From the NCBI RefSeq assembly GCF_000383915.1, contig NZ_KB912942.1:7258388-7322387 (forward strand): DNA of 64,000 bases. Direction: 5' to 3'. The position numbers and the translations under genes were made by a program. Positions 44,922 through 55,100 of the stretch are shown here, piece by piece (within the stretch, counting starts at the first letter, position 1; each line of letters begins with the position of its first letter). The notes under the pieces were generated by a model, which was given only the letters and a program-made list of their open reading frames with translations, made no database searches and had not been told where the DNA came from. The stretch comes from Amycolatopsis benzoatilytica AK 16/65. Lineage in GTDB: Bacteria > Actinomycetota > Actinomycetes > Mycobacteriales > Pseudonocardiaceae.

Positions 44922-45569
44922 ATGTCCGAGGAATGGCCGCTGCGACAGGACCCGCAGTCCCCGGTGATCATCGCGCACGAGCTGGTGCAGCACCCGGACC
45001 GGCTGGCGTTCGTCGTGCTCGACGATGACGACGATTGGTTCATCAGCGACGGTGCCGAGTTCGAAGAGGACATGGCCGTCAACCGCGAGCTGTTCGGCGC
45101 GATGGACCTGCGGGAGGCGCTCGCCCTGCTGCCGCAGCTGGCCGTGCTCGGCGACGTGCCGGCCGGAATGGCCGCCGACTGGGACCCGGACCGGTCCACC
45201 TGGCTGCTCAGCTCGGTGTCCGATTCGGACGACGAGGACGAGGACCGCGAGCACCGGGACGCCCGCGTCGCGGCCTGGACACACCCCGGTTCCCCGGTCG
45301 AAGAGGTGCAGCTGAGCACCGGACTGACCGAAATCGCGGCGTCGGACGGCTCGGCGCGGGCGGTGCGTCAGGTCGTGCGCGAGCAGGACGGCACCTGGCT
45401 GTTCGTCGGCTTCGAGGTCCCGGAGGCGGAGGACTTCGAGGTGGAGGGCCTGGAACTGGAGCACGTCGTGCGGCTGTACCCGGACGTCGCGGAGGCGCTG
45501 CTCGCCGCACCCGGGCAGGTGTTCGACCGGGCGGAGCCGGGAGCACCCTGGGAGCTGGTCGAGGGCTGA
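44922..45569 (+). CDS. Acidic protein, tandem paralogue 2
   Basis: A 215-residue acidic protein starting MSEEWPLRQDPQSPVIIAHE. It is colinear with its neighbour: VVLDDDDDWFISDGAEFEED, LLPQLAVLGDVPAGMAADWD, WTHPGSPVEEVQLSTGLTEI and EQDGTWLFVGFEVPEAEDFE. The pair arose by tandem duplication. No toxin gene is adjacent; function unknown. Confidence 0.65.
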   Translation: MSEEWPLRQDPQSPVIIAHELVQHPDRLAFVVLDDDDDWFISDGAEFEEDMAVNRELFGAMDLREALALLPQLAVLGDVPAGMAADWDPDRSTWLLSSVSDSDDEDEDREHRDARVAAWTHPGSPVEEVQLSTGLTEIAASDGSARAVRQVVREQDGTWLFVGFEVPEAEDFEVEGLELEHVVRLYPDVAEALLAAPGQVFDRAEPGAPWELVEG

Positions 45570-45715
45570 CGCCGCTTGGTCCATTGTGGACCGTCTGAGA
45601 TGACAGACGCTTTCCCGGTGTCGCCGGTTGGGCGGCCGTGGCCGGTTCGGTTCTACTGTGCCGACCCGCCGCGCGCAGATGCGCTGCGGGGCCGCCGAAA
45701 TCGGGAGGTGCGTCG

Positions 45716-47119
45716 ATGACGACGAAGTCCGGGGAAACCGGGCCGGAGGGGCTGAGCCGTCGGTTGAACGGCAGGCATATCCGGTTCATCGCCTTGGGTT
45801 CGGCGATCGGCACCGGGTTGTTCTACGGCTCGTCGGACACCATCGCCAAAGCCGGTCCGTCGGTGCTGATCGCCTATCTCATCGGCGGCGCGGCGATCTT
45901 CTTCGTGCTGCGCGCGCTCGGCGAGATGGCGGTGAACGACCCCGCGCCGGGTTCGTTCGGTGAGTACGCGCGTAAGCATCTCGGCCCGCTGGCGGGGTTT
46001 CTGACCGGTTGGACCTACGCCTTCGAAATGGTGATCGTCTGCGTCGCGGACGTCACCGCGCTCGCGGTCTACATGGGATTCTGGTTCCCGGACGTGCCGC
46101 GCTGGATCTGGGTGGTCTTGACCATTCTGGTGATCGCCGCGGCGAACCTGGTGAGCGTAAGGGTGTACGGGGAACTGGAGTTCTGGTTCACGCTGGTCAA
46201 GGTGGTCGCCATCGTCGCGATGATCCTGGGCGGCGCGGCGATTCTGGCCTTCGGTGCCGGCACCGCGTCGGCCGGCGGCGGCGTCAGCAACCTGTGGTCG
46301 CAAGGCGGCTGGTTCCCGAACGGCTTCGCCGGTTTCCTCGGCTCGTTCGCCCTGGTGATGTTCGCCTTTGGCGGCACGGAAATTCTGGGCCTGACCGCGG
46401 CCGAGTCGGAAGACCCGCGCACCGCGATGCCCAAGGCGGTCAACACGGTTCCGGTGCGGGTACTGCTGTTTTACGTGGCGACGCTGGCGATCATCATGAT
46501 GCTGAACCCGTGGAACACGATCAGCACCACCGGCAGCCCGTTCGTGCAGATCTTCGCCGGCCTCGGCCTGCATTCCGCCGCGACGGTGCTGAACATCGTC
46601 GTGGTGACGGCAGCGCTGTCGGCGATCAACAGCGACATTTTCGGCGCCGGCCGGATGATTTACGGTCTGGCCAAGCGCGGCCAGGCCCCCGCGGCAATGG
46701 CGCGGGTGACGCGCAACGGCATCCCGTGGATGACAGTTCTGGTGGTCGCGGCCGCGCTGAGCCTGGCGGTCGTGCTGAACTATTTGCTGCCGGACAGCGC
46801 CTTCCTGCTGATCGCGTCGGTCGGCACCTTCGCGACGGTGTGGGTGTGGTTCATGATCCTGCTGACCCACTACCAAGCCCGACGCCACCTGCCCGCCGCG
46901 GACCTGGAGTCGCGCGCGTTCCCGGTACCGTTCTGGCCGGTCGGCCAGATCCTGACCATGGTGTTCATGGTGTTCATCTTCGTGGTGATGGCATTCGCCG
47001 ACGACACCCGGCTGGCACTCGCGGTCGGTGTCGGCTGGCTGGCAATGCTGTGCGGGCTGTACTGGTTTCACCGCAGGGCAGCGGAACCGTCCGCGAAGGT
47101 CATGGCGGATGCGGCATAG
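45716..47119 (+). CDS. APC family amino-acid permease
   Basis: A 467-residue protein with about twelve membrane segments, from ATG at 45716 with GGGAGG upstream. [20 protein letters not shown] carries the helix-broken substrate motif of amino-acid/GABA permeases; [20 protein letters not shown] and [20 protein letters not shown] are further hallmarks. The cargo is probably a neutral or aromatic amino acid or GABA. Confidence 0.9.
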   Translation: MTTKSGETGPEGLSRRLNGRHIRFIALGSAIGTGLFYGSSDTIAKAGPSVLIAYLIGGAAIFFVLRALGEMAVNDPAPGSFGEYARKHLGPLAGFLTGWTYAFEMVIVCVADVTALAVYMGFWFPDVPRWIWVVLTILVIAAANLVSVRVYGELEFWFTLVKVVAIVAMILGGAAILAFGAGTASAGGGVSNLWSQGGWFPNGFAGFLGSFALVMFAFGGTEILGLTAAESEDPRTAMPKAVNTVPVRVLLFYVATLAIIMMLNPWNTISTTGSPFVQIFAGLGLHSAATVLNIVVVTAALSAINSDIFGAGRMIYGLAKRGQAPAAMARVTRNGIPWMTVLVVAAALSLAVVLNYLLPDSAFLLIASVGTFATVWVWFMILLTHYQARRHLPAADLESRAFPVPFWPVGQILTMVFMVFIFVVMAFADDTRLALAVGVGWLAMLCGLYWFHRRAAEPSAKVMADAA

Positions 47120-47323
47120 CCGGGCCGTGGTGCGGCGGGAACGGGCAGGCAGCACGGGCTGAGCTGAGGCTGGTCCGGGGGTAATGCGGTTGTGCTCGCT
47201 ACCGGGACAACGGTCGTGGCTGCAACAACGCCGGGACTACTCCCGGCTAGCGACTCCGGCCATCCGCGCGACGGCGTTGCGGGCGGTGAGGTTGTCCAGG
47301 CTGAGCCGATCCGCCGACATAGT

Positions 47324-47366
47324 GAAGCCCCATGTCCACAGTAGACACTGTGTGACCTGGGGCTTC
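47324..47366 (-). terminator. Terminator downstream of tRNA-Gly
   Basis: GAAGCCCCA (47324-47332) pairs with TGGGGCTTC (47358-47366); the loop holds a further TGTCCACAGTAGACACTGTG partly palindromic section. It lies just 3' of the minus-strand tRNA. Confidence 0.6.
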
Positions 47367-47374
47367 GCTCTGAG

Positions 47375-47445
47375 AGCGGATGACGGGAATCGAACCCGCG
47401 TATTCAGCTTGGGAAGCTGATGTTCTACCATTGAACTACATCCGC
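47375..47445 (-). tRNA. tRNA-Gly (anticodon CCC)
   Basis: The minus strand folds as a cloverleaf: acceptor GCGGATG/CATCCGC, D arm GTTC-AATGGTA-GAAC, anticodon arm TCAGC-TTCCCAA-GCTGA with CCC, and T arm GCGGG-TTCGATT-CCCGT. It has 71 nucleotides with a U discriminator and no encoded CCA. No integrase or duplicated 3' end is visible nearby. Confidence 0.95.
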
Positions 47446-47557
47446 AGTGCTCCGCCAGCATACACATTCGCGCCTCCCCGGTGTCCAGCGGGGCACTGGT
47501 TGACGTCCGCGGCCGATGTGACAACACTCATTGTCAGCTACGGCGCGGAGGTGTGCG

Positions 47558-48832
47558 ATGGACGAGCCCGAGTTGTTCCGCCAAGGCGGATTCCGGCTGG
47601 CCGCGCGGGCGCGGACGGCCAAGGCCGATGCAGCCCAGGTTGCCCGGCTGCGCGAGTTCGCTCAGCAGGAAGACGCCCTTGCCGACGCGGTAGTCGAGTG
47701 GCTCCACCAGCAGGACAACCGGCACGGCAAGAGCCAGGACAATGGCCGACCCGGCGCCAAGCGACCCAGCAGCGACCCCAACGACCTCGTCGACAGAGTC
47801 CTCGCCGGCCGGACAACTCCTGATCTCCCGCCTGCCCTCCGAGCCTTCCGGGACCAGACCGAAGCCACCCCGTACTGGGTCGACCCGGTCCGTCTGGACC
47901 GTGGCGCGCGGGCGATCACCCGGGCCGGGCTGCTCGGTCTCTTCCCGCTCGGCGACATGTCGCTGATGGGCGGCTATCTCGCCTCGCGTGCGACGAAGTC
48001 CCTGGTCGGCACTGGTGAGATCGAGCACCGTGCTCCGCGCCGGCTGGTCGAGACCGCTGCCTGGTGGATCGACGTCACCACGCCGGGCGCGCTCGTCCGG
48101 CACGGCACTGGCTACCAGGCCGCGCTGCGGATCCGGCTGGTGCACGCGCAGGTCCGGCGCGCGATGAACCGTCGGCCGGACTGGGATTACGAGCGGTGGG
48201 ACCGGCCCGTCAACCAGGTGCAGACCGCGGGCACGTTGCTGCTCTTCTCCCTGGTTTACGTCTTCGGCACGCAACTGCTCGGCCTCCGCTATTCCGCCCG
48301 CGAGAAGGCCGACATCCTCCACCTCTGGCGCTACGTCGGCTGGCTGATGGGCGTCGCGGACGAGCTGCTTCCCGCCGACGAGGACGACGCGTGGCGGCTG
48401 CTTTGGCTGCTCGCCGTCACCGAGTTCGTTCCGGACGACGATTCGAAGCGGCTGGCGCGCGCCCTGGTCGACACGCACGCGGCGATCGGCGAGGGGCGCG
48501 GTCCGCTCGGCAAGGTGCTGGCCCAGGTCAATGTCGGGGTGCACTCGGCGATCAGCCGGCTGGTGCTCGGACGGTCCAACGCCGACTTCCTCGAGTTGCC
48601 GGACAACCCGGTGGCGCAGGCCGCGGTGCTGGCCGCGGCCGGGGTGAACTACGCCGCGGAGACGGTCCGGCTGCTGGTGCCCGGGGCCACCGCGCTGCAG
48701 GAAGCGGTGGGTGCGTTCGGTCGCCGGCGGTACCTCGCGCGGATGAACGCGGTGTTCGGCCGCGCCCCGCGCGGGAGGGGTTCTGGGGCCGCGGCGAGCG
48801 GCCCGATAGGCTCTATCCGTGCTGCTCAGTGA
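47558..48832 (+). CDS. Oxygenase MpaB family protein (DUF2236)
   Basis: A 424-residue protein from ATG at 47558, with GGAGGTG upstream. Matching features are [20 protein letters not shown] near residue 120, [10 protein letters not shown] (a conserved His helix near residue 205) and [16 protein letters not shown] followed by [18 protein letters not shown]. Members such as latex-clearing protein are haem oxygenases; residues visible here would allow haem binding but the substrate is unknown. It overlaps dcd at its end. Confidence 0.82.
   Translation: MDEPELFRQGGFRLAARARTAKADAAQVARLREFAQQEDALADAVVEWLHQQDNRHGKSQDNGRPGAKRPSSDPNDLVDRVLAGRTTPDLPPALRAFRDQTEATPYWVDPVRLDRGARAITRAGLLGLFPLGDMSLMGGYLASRATKSLVGTGEIEHRAPRRLVETAAWWIDVTTPGALVRHGTGYQAALRIRLVHAQVRRAMNRRPDWDYERWDRPVNQVQTAGTLLLFSLVYVFGTQLLGLRYSAREKADILHLWRYVGWLMGVADELLPADEDDAWRLLWLLAVTEFVPDDDSKRLARALVDTHAAIGEGRGPLGKVLAQVNVGVHSAISRLVLGRSNADFLELPDNPVAQAAVLAAAGVNYAAETVRLLVPGATALQEAVGAFGRRRYLARMNAVFGRAPRGRGSGAAASGPIGSIRAAQ
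48807..48812 (+). promoter_or_regulatory. -10 box for leaderless dcd mRNA inside the upstream gene
   Basis: TAGGCT lies 6 bases before the dcd GTG at 48819, within the last codons of the MpaB gene. No ribosome binding site precedes the GTG. Confidence 0.5.
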
Positions 48833-49400
48833 CCGTGACCTCCGCAAAGAGCTCGAAGCCGGCCGGCTCGGCATCGACCCCTTCGATCCCGGCATGGTCC
48901 AGCCGTCCAGCATCGACGTGCGGCTCGACCGCTACTTCCGGGTGTTCGACAACAGCAAGTACACCCACATCGACCCGCAGCTGCAGCAGGACGAGCTGAC
49001 CTCGCTGGTCGAAAAAGAGGGCGACGAACCGTTCGTGCTGCACCCCGGCGAGTTCGTGCTCGGGTCCACGTTCGAGCAGGTCAAGCTTGCCGACGACCTG
49101 GCCGGACGGCTCGAGGGGAAGTCCTCGCTCGGCAGGCTCGGACTGCTCACGCACTCCACCGCGGGCTTCATCGACCCAGGTTTCTCCGGGCACATCACGC
49201 TCGAGCTGTCGAACGTCGCGAACCTGCCGATCACGCTGTGGCCCGGGATGAAGATCGGCCAGCTGTGCATCTTCCGGCTGTCCAGCTCGGCGGAGTTCCC
49301 GTACGGCTCGACCGAGGCCGGCTCCCGCTACCAGGGGCAGCGCGGGCCGACGCCGAGCCGGGCATACCAGAACTTTCACCGCGTCGACACCTGGCGCTAG
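48819..49400 (+). CDS. dcd: dCTP deaminase (dUMP-forming, Dcd-Dut type)
   Basis: A 193-residue protein: [56 protein letters not shown] and [15 protein letters not shown] are the family motifs, with the catalytic Glu in TLELSN. Actinobacterial homologues deaminate dCTP and hydrolyse it to dUMP for dTMP synthesis. The GTG start overlaps the preceding gene. Confidence 0.93.
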   Translation: MLLSDRDLRKELEAGRLGIDPFDPGMVQPSSIDVRLDRYFRVFDNSKYTHIDPQLQQDELTSLVEKEGDEPFVLHPGEFVLGSTFEQVKLADDLAGRLEGKSSLGRLGLLTHSTAGFIDPGFSGHITLELSNVANLPITLWPGMKIGQLCIFRLSSSAEFPYGSTEAGSRYQGQRGPTPSRAYQNFHRVDTWR

Positions 49401-49621
49401 CTGACGACGCCGGCCGGTCGATGAGCCGCTGCTGAACTCGAAGGGCGACTTGGCCGGTGGCCCGCGAGCAACTCCAAACGGTGATCGGTTTTCTCGAACG
49501 GGCGGCAGCGATCACCCACGAGTCAACCGGGCGCATCACTCATCGCTCAGCGGAGTGAGGTAATCCCACTGCCGGGTAGGAAATCGCCGCGGCGTCACCG
49601 GATGGTGGAAAACTCGCGGGC

Positions 49622-52600
49622 ATGGTTTCGGCCGGGAAACGTCTGCTCTTAGTCCTCGGCCTGATGGCCACTTTGCTGACGCCTGCCGCACATGCAGAGT
49701 CGTTCACGCAGAACGCGCGGCAGGTGGCGTACGGCGATTTCCTATACGCCAGCACGGCCGTGGACAAGTGCGCGGATTCCGACTGCCGCACGAGTGCGGC
49801 AGTCACCGTTCCGTCGGGCTCGACGGTGGCCTACGCTCGCCTGGCGTGGGGAGGGGCAGCGACGCCCAAGTGCGCTTCGACCGCGCGGCCAGTGCGGTTT
49901 TCGGTCGACGGAGGCGCTGCGACAACGGTTTCACCGGGCTCGGCCGACGGTGGCAACGGATTCTACTCGGCTGGCGCGGATGTCACGTCGTCGTTCGCCG
50001 GAGTCGCGACCGGACGTCCGGTGCAGCTGTCGGCGGCGCGCGTCACGGCTGGTCCGGGCTGTTCCGGCGGCTGGTCGGTCGCGGTGATCTACACCTATCC
50101 GCAGCGGAATCCGGAGTATGCCCCGGAAAAGCGCGCGATCTACCTCTACGACGGCCCGGGTTCCGACGCGGTGATCAGCGGTTTTCGGGCAGCGTCGCCG
50201 GCTGTACGGATGGGCGTGACCCGGTTCAGTGCGGGCGAGCCGGTGCTGCTGAACGGGCAGCCGGTTTCGCCTTCGTCGCCGGGCGAGACGGATTCCTTCA
50301 GCGCTCGAACGTTCTCCAGCCAGGCGGTTCCCGCGGGTGCCACCAGTGCGCGAGTTTCGCTGCCGGGGGCGCGAAACCTGGCTTTTTCGGTTCCAGTGCA
50401 GGACTTGCAGGTGTCGATGACCGCTGAGCCGCGCCGGGTGCACGCTGGTGACCAGGTCTCCTTCACGGTCAGCGTGACGAATCCAGCCGCGGTCGCACTA
50501 TCTGATGTGGACATTGTGGACGAGCAGAACCCACAGTGCAGCAAGAAGATCGGTACCTTGGCGGCGGGAGCGACTAGTCGTTACCAATGCGGCTTCGCGG
50601 CTCCTGACCACGGCTTCGCCTCGACGGTGCAGGTCACTGGTGTGGGGTCCGGCGGCGACCAGCTCTCGGCGTCGGCGAGCAGCCGGGTGGACGTCCTCCG
50701 GCCCGCTGTCACCTTGAAGCAGCAGGTCGACAAACCGGCTTACCGGGTGGGCGATCAGGTGACGTTCGCTCTCAAGACCACCAACAGCGGCGACGTTCCG
50801 CTGCACGACGTAGCCATCGCCGACCCAGGGGTCCCCTCGTGCGCCCGAGTACTGGGAACGCTCGCACCAGGGCAGACCGTCGTGAGCACCTGTACTGCGA
50901 CGGCACCATTGCCGAACGGGGCCAGCGCGACCGTGCGCGGCAGCGATCCGCTCGGCAAGGTCGTCGACGCGACCGCCGACGTGCCGGTGCCGGTGATCGC
51001 GCCCGCGTTGTCCGTCTCGAAGACCCCGGTGCCGCCGGTGGTGCACGGCGGCGACAAAGTCACCTGGAACGTGATGGTGCGTAACACCGGCGACAGTCCG
51101 GTGGATCAGCTCACCGTCGCCGACGACGGCACGCCAGCGTGCTCCCGGCCCATCGGCCGGCTCGCACCCGATGCCGAGCAGACCTACTCCTGCACTGCGA
51201 ATCCGGACTCCACCACGACAAATACCGTCACCGTGGCTGGGACAGACCTGTCCGGACGGCCGGTCACCGCCAAGTCTTCGGCAACCGTCACGGTGATTCA
51301 CCCGGCATTGGCGGTCACCGCGGTTTCCTCACCGAGGCAGGTGCGCGAAGGAGACCGAGTCACCTTCACGGTCACCGTGCGCAACGCTGGAGATGTGCCA
51401 CTAGACGCGGTAGCCGTGGCTGACGACCGTGTTCCGGGCTGTGTGCGCACGTTCGGCACGATGGTGCCCGGCGATGTTCAGACGTACAAGTGCGAGCAAC
51501 TCGCCCCGGCCGAGGACGCGACAAATACCGTTGTCGCGACTGGAAAAGACCAGCTGGGAACCGTCCAGCGGGCAACCGCGGACGCCCGGATCGACGTGCT
51601 TCACCCGGCCCTCGCCCTCACCGCGGCCGCCGCGCCCGCGCAGGTTCGCGAGGGCGACCAAGTGACCTTCACGATCACGGTACGCAACAGCGGCGACGCC
51701 GAACTTCACGACGTCGCCCTGGCCGACGATCGGCTCCCGGATTGCGCACGCCAGCTGGGAACGCTTGGTGCGCAAGGCAACCAGACTGTCACCTGCAAGA
51801 CGACGGCCGGGGCGCAGGGCTTCACGAACGACCTGACCGCGACCGGAACCGACTCAACCAGACGACCGGTTTCCGCGACCGCCAGTGCGTCTTTCACCGT
51901 GCAGCACCCGGCGGTAAGCCTGTCCGCGACAGCCCAAAATGGACCATTCCGGGAGGGTGACTCCGTCCCGATGCGCATCGTCGTGACGAACACCGGTGAC
52001 GTTCCGCTCGCGGGTTTGGCTGTCACGACGCTGGCTCGTGCCGAAGGCTGCGCGCAGCACCAAGACGGCCTCGCGCCGAGAGCGACCTGGACGTTCGACT
52101 GCACCACCACTGCCCCCGGCTCCGACGTGACGGAAGCCGTCCAGGTCACCGCGAAACCGCCGGTCGGTGCACCAGTGACTTCGGCTGCCGAAGCGGCGAT
52201 CGATGTCATTCATCCGCTCGTCACGCTCACGCACAGCGTCGCCCCGGCTGTCGTGCGGCCCGGCGAACCCGCGACCTTCACGCTGACCGTCGCCAATGCC
52301 GGCGACACTGAACTCCACGACGTCGAAATCGCCGACCCAAATGTTCCGGAGTGCGGCAAGCGGCTGGGAACCCTTGCCCCGCACGTGAACCAGACCTACA
52401 CCTGTGTGCACGCCGCCGCCGACGACGTGACGAGCGCCGCGACGGTGACCGGCACCGATCCTTCCGGCCGTCCGGTCACCGCGGCGGCCGAAGCGAAGGT
52501 CGACGTCATCCATCCGGCAATCGCGATCAGCCAGACCGCTGCTCCGGCGCAGGTGCGCGAGGGAGACCAAGTCACCTTCACCATCACGGTGCGCAACAGC

Positions 52601-55033
52601 GGAGACGTATCGCTGGCCAAGCTGTCCATTGTGGATGATCGGACGCCGGCTTGTGCGCGAGAGTTCCCCGCGCTGGCGGCCGGTGCCGAGCAGAAGTACA
52701 GCTGCACCATCAAAGCTGGTCAGGACGGCTACTCGAACACCGCGAAGGCCACCGCCGCCGACCCGCTCGGCGGCACGGTCGCGGCCGCCGCGGATGCCAC
52801 GTTCAGCGTGGTGCACCCCGGGTTGGCGCTGACCAAGACCGTCCACGGTGGTCCCTTCCGCGCCGGTGACCCGGTCACCTTTACTCTGACTGTCGCCAAC
52901 ACCGGGGACGCCCCGCTCGCCGCGGTCGCGGTCGCCGATCAGGGCCCGTGCGCCCGGGCACTCGATACGATCGCCCCCGGTGCGAAGAAGTCTTACGACT
53001 GCACGATTCCCGCCCCCACCGACGACGCTGTCAGCACCGCGCACGCGACCGGGACTCCTCCTGCCGGTCCGCCGCTCACCGCCGCCGCGGACGCGAAGAT
53101 CGACGTCATCCATCCCGCGCTGACCATCCGGACCACCGCGACCCCGTCCGTCGTCCGGGCCGGCGACCAGCTGACCGTCACGGTCGCGGTGACCAACACC
53201 GGAGATGTCCCACTGACCGGCGTGACCAGCAATGATCCCGGCTGTGTCAAGAAGTTCGAGCAGCTCGCGCCGGGCGCCGCGCAGACCTACCAGTGCCTGG
53301 TGAAGGCCAAGCCGGACGATTTCACGGTCACCGCCGGCCTCACCGGCACTGATCCGACCGGCCGCCCGGTCACCGCTTCCGCGGCGGCGAAGGTCGACGT
53401 CATCCACCCCGACATCGCGATCATGAAGGACGCCCAGCCCTATCAGGTCCGGCAAGGCGACCGGGTCACCTTCTCGCTGCTGGTTCGCAACGTCGGCGAC
53501 GTGCCGCTGACCGGTGTGTCCGTTGTGGACGATCGAACCAAGTCGTGCTCGCACACCGTCGCGGTCTTGGCACCGGAGGCCGAAGACCTCTACAAGTGCA
53601 CGATCACCGCCGGCTCGACCGGGTTCACGAACACCGCGAAGGTGACTGGCACCGATCCGACGCAGCGGACCGTCGACGGAGCCGCGCAGGCGTCTTTCGA
53701 GGTGAAGAAGCCCGCGATGGCGGTGGCCAAGCGCGCGACCGGCGGACCGTTCCGCGCTGGCGGCACGGTGCCGTTCGAGGTCGTCCTGACCAACACCGGC
53801 GACCAGCCGCTGCACGACGTCCGGGTCGCCGACCAGCGCGCGGACGAATGTGCGCGGACGTTCGCTGACCTGCCGGTCGGCGGAATCCAGCGCTATCCGT
53901 GCATGGCCCCGGCCGATGCCGGATCCTCCGCCGCGACGGCGACCGCGGCCGCCCCCTGGGGCCCGCCGGTCACCGCGACCGGCCCGGCGGACTACACCGT
54001 GCTGCATCCGGCCGTGGAGCTGCGTCGCGACCATCTGCGGCAACCGATCCGCCCGGGCGACCCGGTCACCTACATCAGCACCGTTCGCAACAGCGGCGAT
54101 GCGCCGCTGCACGAGGTGGCCGTCCGGGATCCAGACCCGGCGTGCTCGTTCACCCTCCGGTCGTTGGCACCGGGTGAGCAGACGTCGCGCGCCTGCACCC
54201 TTGTCGCTCGCGCGGACGCGACCACGACGACCACCGTGACCGCGCTCGACCAGACCGGTCGTCCAGTCGAGAAGGCCGCCATGACGACCACCGACGTCAC
54301 TGGTCCCGGGCTCACCGTCACCGCGAGCGGGCCGCCGCAGCCGGTGCTGGCCGGTCGGCCCACGCCGGTGCAGGTGACGGTCACCAATACCGGCGACGTG
54401 CCGCTGACCGACGTGCGGGCGGTGGGGCCTGGTTGTTCAAGCGCCCCGGCGGACCTGCTGCCGGGCGCCTCGGTACCGGACTTGACCTGCGCGGTCACCG
54501 CGCCGGGCACGGTCACTGCCACCGGCCGGACGGTCAGCTCCGCTCCGGCCGCGAGCACCGCGGTCGCGGGCGGCAACAGCCCCGCCGGAGCGACCATGGT
54601 CCGGGCGGAAACCACAGTCTGGCCCAACACCGCGCAGCCGGGCGTGTCGTTGGTCGAGCGCGGCGACGACACCGTCGCCCCGGGCGGCCCGCTCACTTTC
54701 GTTGTCACTGCCGCGAACACCGGGACCGCCCCGCTGAGTGTGGCTGGTCATCGTCTCCTGCCGGGCGATCAATGGCAGTGGACCCGGACTGCCACCGCGC
54801 CCGCCGGCGGGCAGGCAGTGGACACCGTCATGGTCCGCGTCGAGCCCGCGGTCACTGGTGCGTCGGCGTTCACGGTCTGTGCTGGGGCGAGCGTCCCGGT
54901 CGGCGTCCTGGCGGCCGCGGAACCCAGGCCGCTGCCGGCCACCGATCTGGACCTCTTGGCCGCGGCGCTGGCCGCACTGGCACTCGTCGGCTCGGGCGCA
55001 CTGCTGGTCAGGGTCACTCGCCGCAGCAGCTAG
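49622..55033 (+). CDS. DUF11-repeat surface protein (1803 residues)
   Basis: An 1803-residue protein with a Sec signal peptide (LLLVLGLMATLLTPAAHAES). Residues about 25-255 form an N-terminal domain with FYSAGADVTSSF and SVAVIYTYPQRNPEYAPEKR. From about 260 to 1640 there are about 14 DUF11/CARDB-like beta-sandwich repeats of roughly 100 residues. Most contain (V/I)REGDQVTFTITVRN, SGDVPLHDV, and a pair of Cys in the form C-x(n)-LAPG-x-QTYxC, predicting one disulfide per repeat. The end has one membrane segment (LAAALAALALVGSGALLVRV) and a basic tail. A cell-surface stalk or adhesin is likely (inference). Confidence 0.85.
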   Translation: MVSAGKRLLLVLGLMATLLTPAAHAESFTQNARQVAYGDFLYASTAVDKCADSDCRTSAAVTVPSGSTVAYARLAWGGAATPKCASTARPVRFSVDGGAATTVSPGSADGGNGFYSAGADVTSSFAGVATGRPVQLSAARVTAGPGCSGGWSVAVIYTYPQRNPEYAPEKRAIYLYDGPGSDAVISGFRAASPAVRMGVTRFSAGEPVLLNGQPVSPSSPGETDSFSARTFSSQAVPAGATSARVSLPGARNLAFSVPVQDLQVSMTAEPRRVHAGDQVSFTVSVTNPAAVALSDVDIVDEQNPQCSKKIGTLAAGATSRYQCGFAAPDHGFASTVQVTGVGSGGDQLSASASSRVDVLRPAVTLKQQVDKPAYRVGDQVTFALKTTNSGDVPLHDVAIADPGVPSCARVLGTLAPGQTVVSTCTATAPLPNGASATVRGSDPLGKVVDATADVPVPVIAPALSVSKTPVPPVVHGGDKVTWNVMVRNTGDSPVDQLTVADDGTPACSRPIGRLAPDAEQTYSCTANPDSTTTNTVTVAGTDLSGRPVTAKSSATVTVIHPALAVTAVSSPRQVREGDRVTFTVTVRNAGDVPLDAVAVADDRVPGCVRTFGTMVPGDVQTYKCEQLAPAEDATNTVVATGKDQLGTVQRATADARIDVLHPALALTAAAAPAQVREGDQVTFTITVRNSGDAELHDVALADDRLPDCARQLGTLGAQGNQTVTCKTTAGAQGFTNDLTATGTDSTRRPVSATASASFTVQHPAVSLSATAQNGPFREGDSVPMRIVVTNTGDVPLAGLAVTTLARAEGCAQHQDGLAPRATWTFDCTTTAPGSDVTEAVQVTAKPPVGAPVTSAAEAAIDVIHPLVTLTHSVAPAVVRPGEPATFTLTVANAGDTELHDVEIADPNVPECGKRLGTLAPHVNQTYTCVHAAADDVTSAATVTGTDPSGRPVTAAAEAKVDVIHPAIAISQTAAPAQVREGDQVTFTITVRNSGDVSLAKLSIVDDRTPACAREFPALAAGAEQKYSCTIKAGQDGYSNTAKATAADPLGGTVAAAADATFSVVHPGLALTKTVHGGPFRAGDPVTFTLTVANTGDAPLAAVAVADQGPCARALDTIAPGAKKSYDCTIPAPTDDAVSTAHATGTPPAGPPLTAAADAKIDVIHPALTIRTTATPSVVRAGDQLTVTVAVTNTGDVPLTGVTSNDPGCVKKFEQLAPGAAQTYQCLVKAKPDDFTVTAGLTGTDPTGRPVTASAAAKVDVIHPDIAIMKDAQPYQVRQGDRVTFSLLVRNVGDVPLTGVSVVDDRTKSCSHTVAVLAPEAEDLYKCTITAGSTGFTNTAKVTGTDPTQRTVDGAAQASFEVKKPAMAVAKRATGGPFRAGGTVPFEVVLTNTGDQPLHDVRVADQRADECARTFADLPVGGIQRYPCMAPADAGSSAATATAAAPWGPPVTATGPADYTVLHPAVELRRDHLRQPIRPGDPVTYISTVRNSGDAPLHEVAVRDPDPACSFTLRSLAPGEQTSRACTLVARADATTTTTVTALDQTGRPVEKAAMTTTDVTGPGLTVTASGPPQPVLAGRPTPVQVTVTNTGDVPLTDVRAVGPGCSSAPADLLPGASVPDLTCAVTAPGTVTATGRTVSSAPAASTAVAGGNSPAGATMVRAETTVWPNTAQPGVSLVERGDDTVAPGGPLTFVVTAANTGTAPLSVAGHRLLPGDQWQWTRTATAPAGGQAVDTVMVRVEPAVTGASAFTVCAGASVPVGVLAAAEPRPLPATDLDLLAAALAALALVGSGALLVRVTRRSS

Positions 55034-55062
55034 TGGCGCACATGGCACTGCGCCATTCGGAG

Positions 55063-55076
55063 GTAACGATCGTAAC
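55063..55076 (+). promoter_or_regulatory. GTAAC-N4-GTAAC direct repeat upstream of the CAP gene
   Basis: GTAACGATCGTAAC is a direct repeat of GTAAC with four bases between copies. This spacing resembles reported MtrA response-regulator sites, which control cell-wall genes in actinobacteria. It lies 25 bases before the proposed GTG. The match is by recollection of the consensus and is not tested. Confidence 0.4.
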
Positions 55077-55100
55077 CAGTTCGTGATAGTTTTCGCGGCT

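Noticed and set aside
47120..47445. tRNA-Gly as the attachment site of an integrated element
   Set aside because: No integrase, no duplicated tRNA 3' end and no composition change nearby; the low-GC defence block is 40 kb away.
47237..47527. A 96-codon frame across tRNA-Gly on the minus strand
   Set aside because: Its central peptide is only the translated tRNA.
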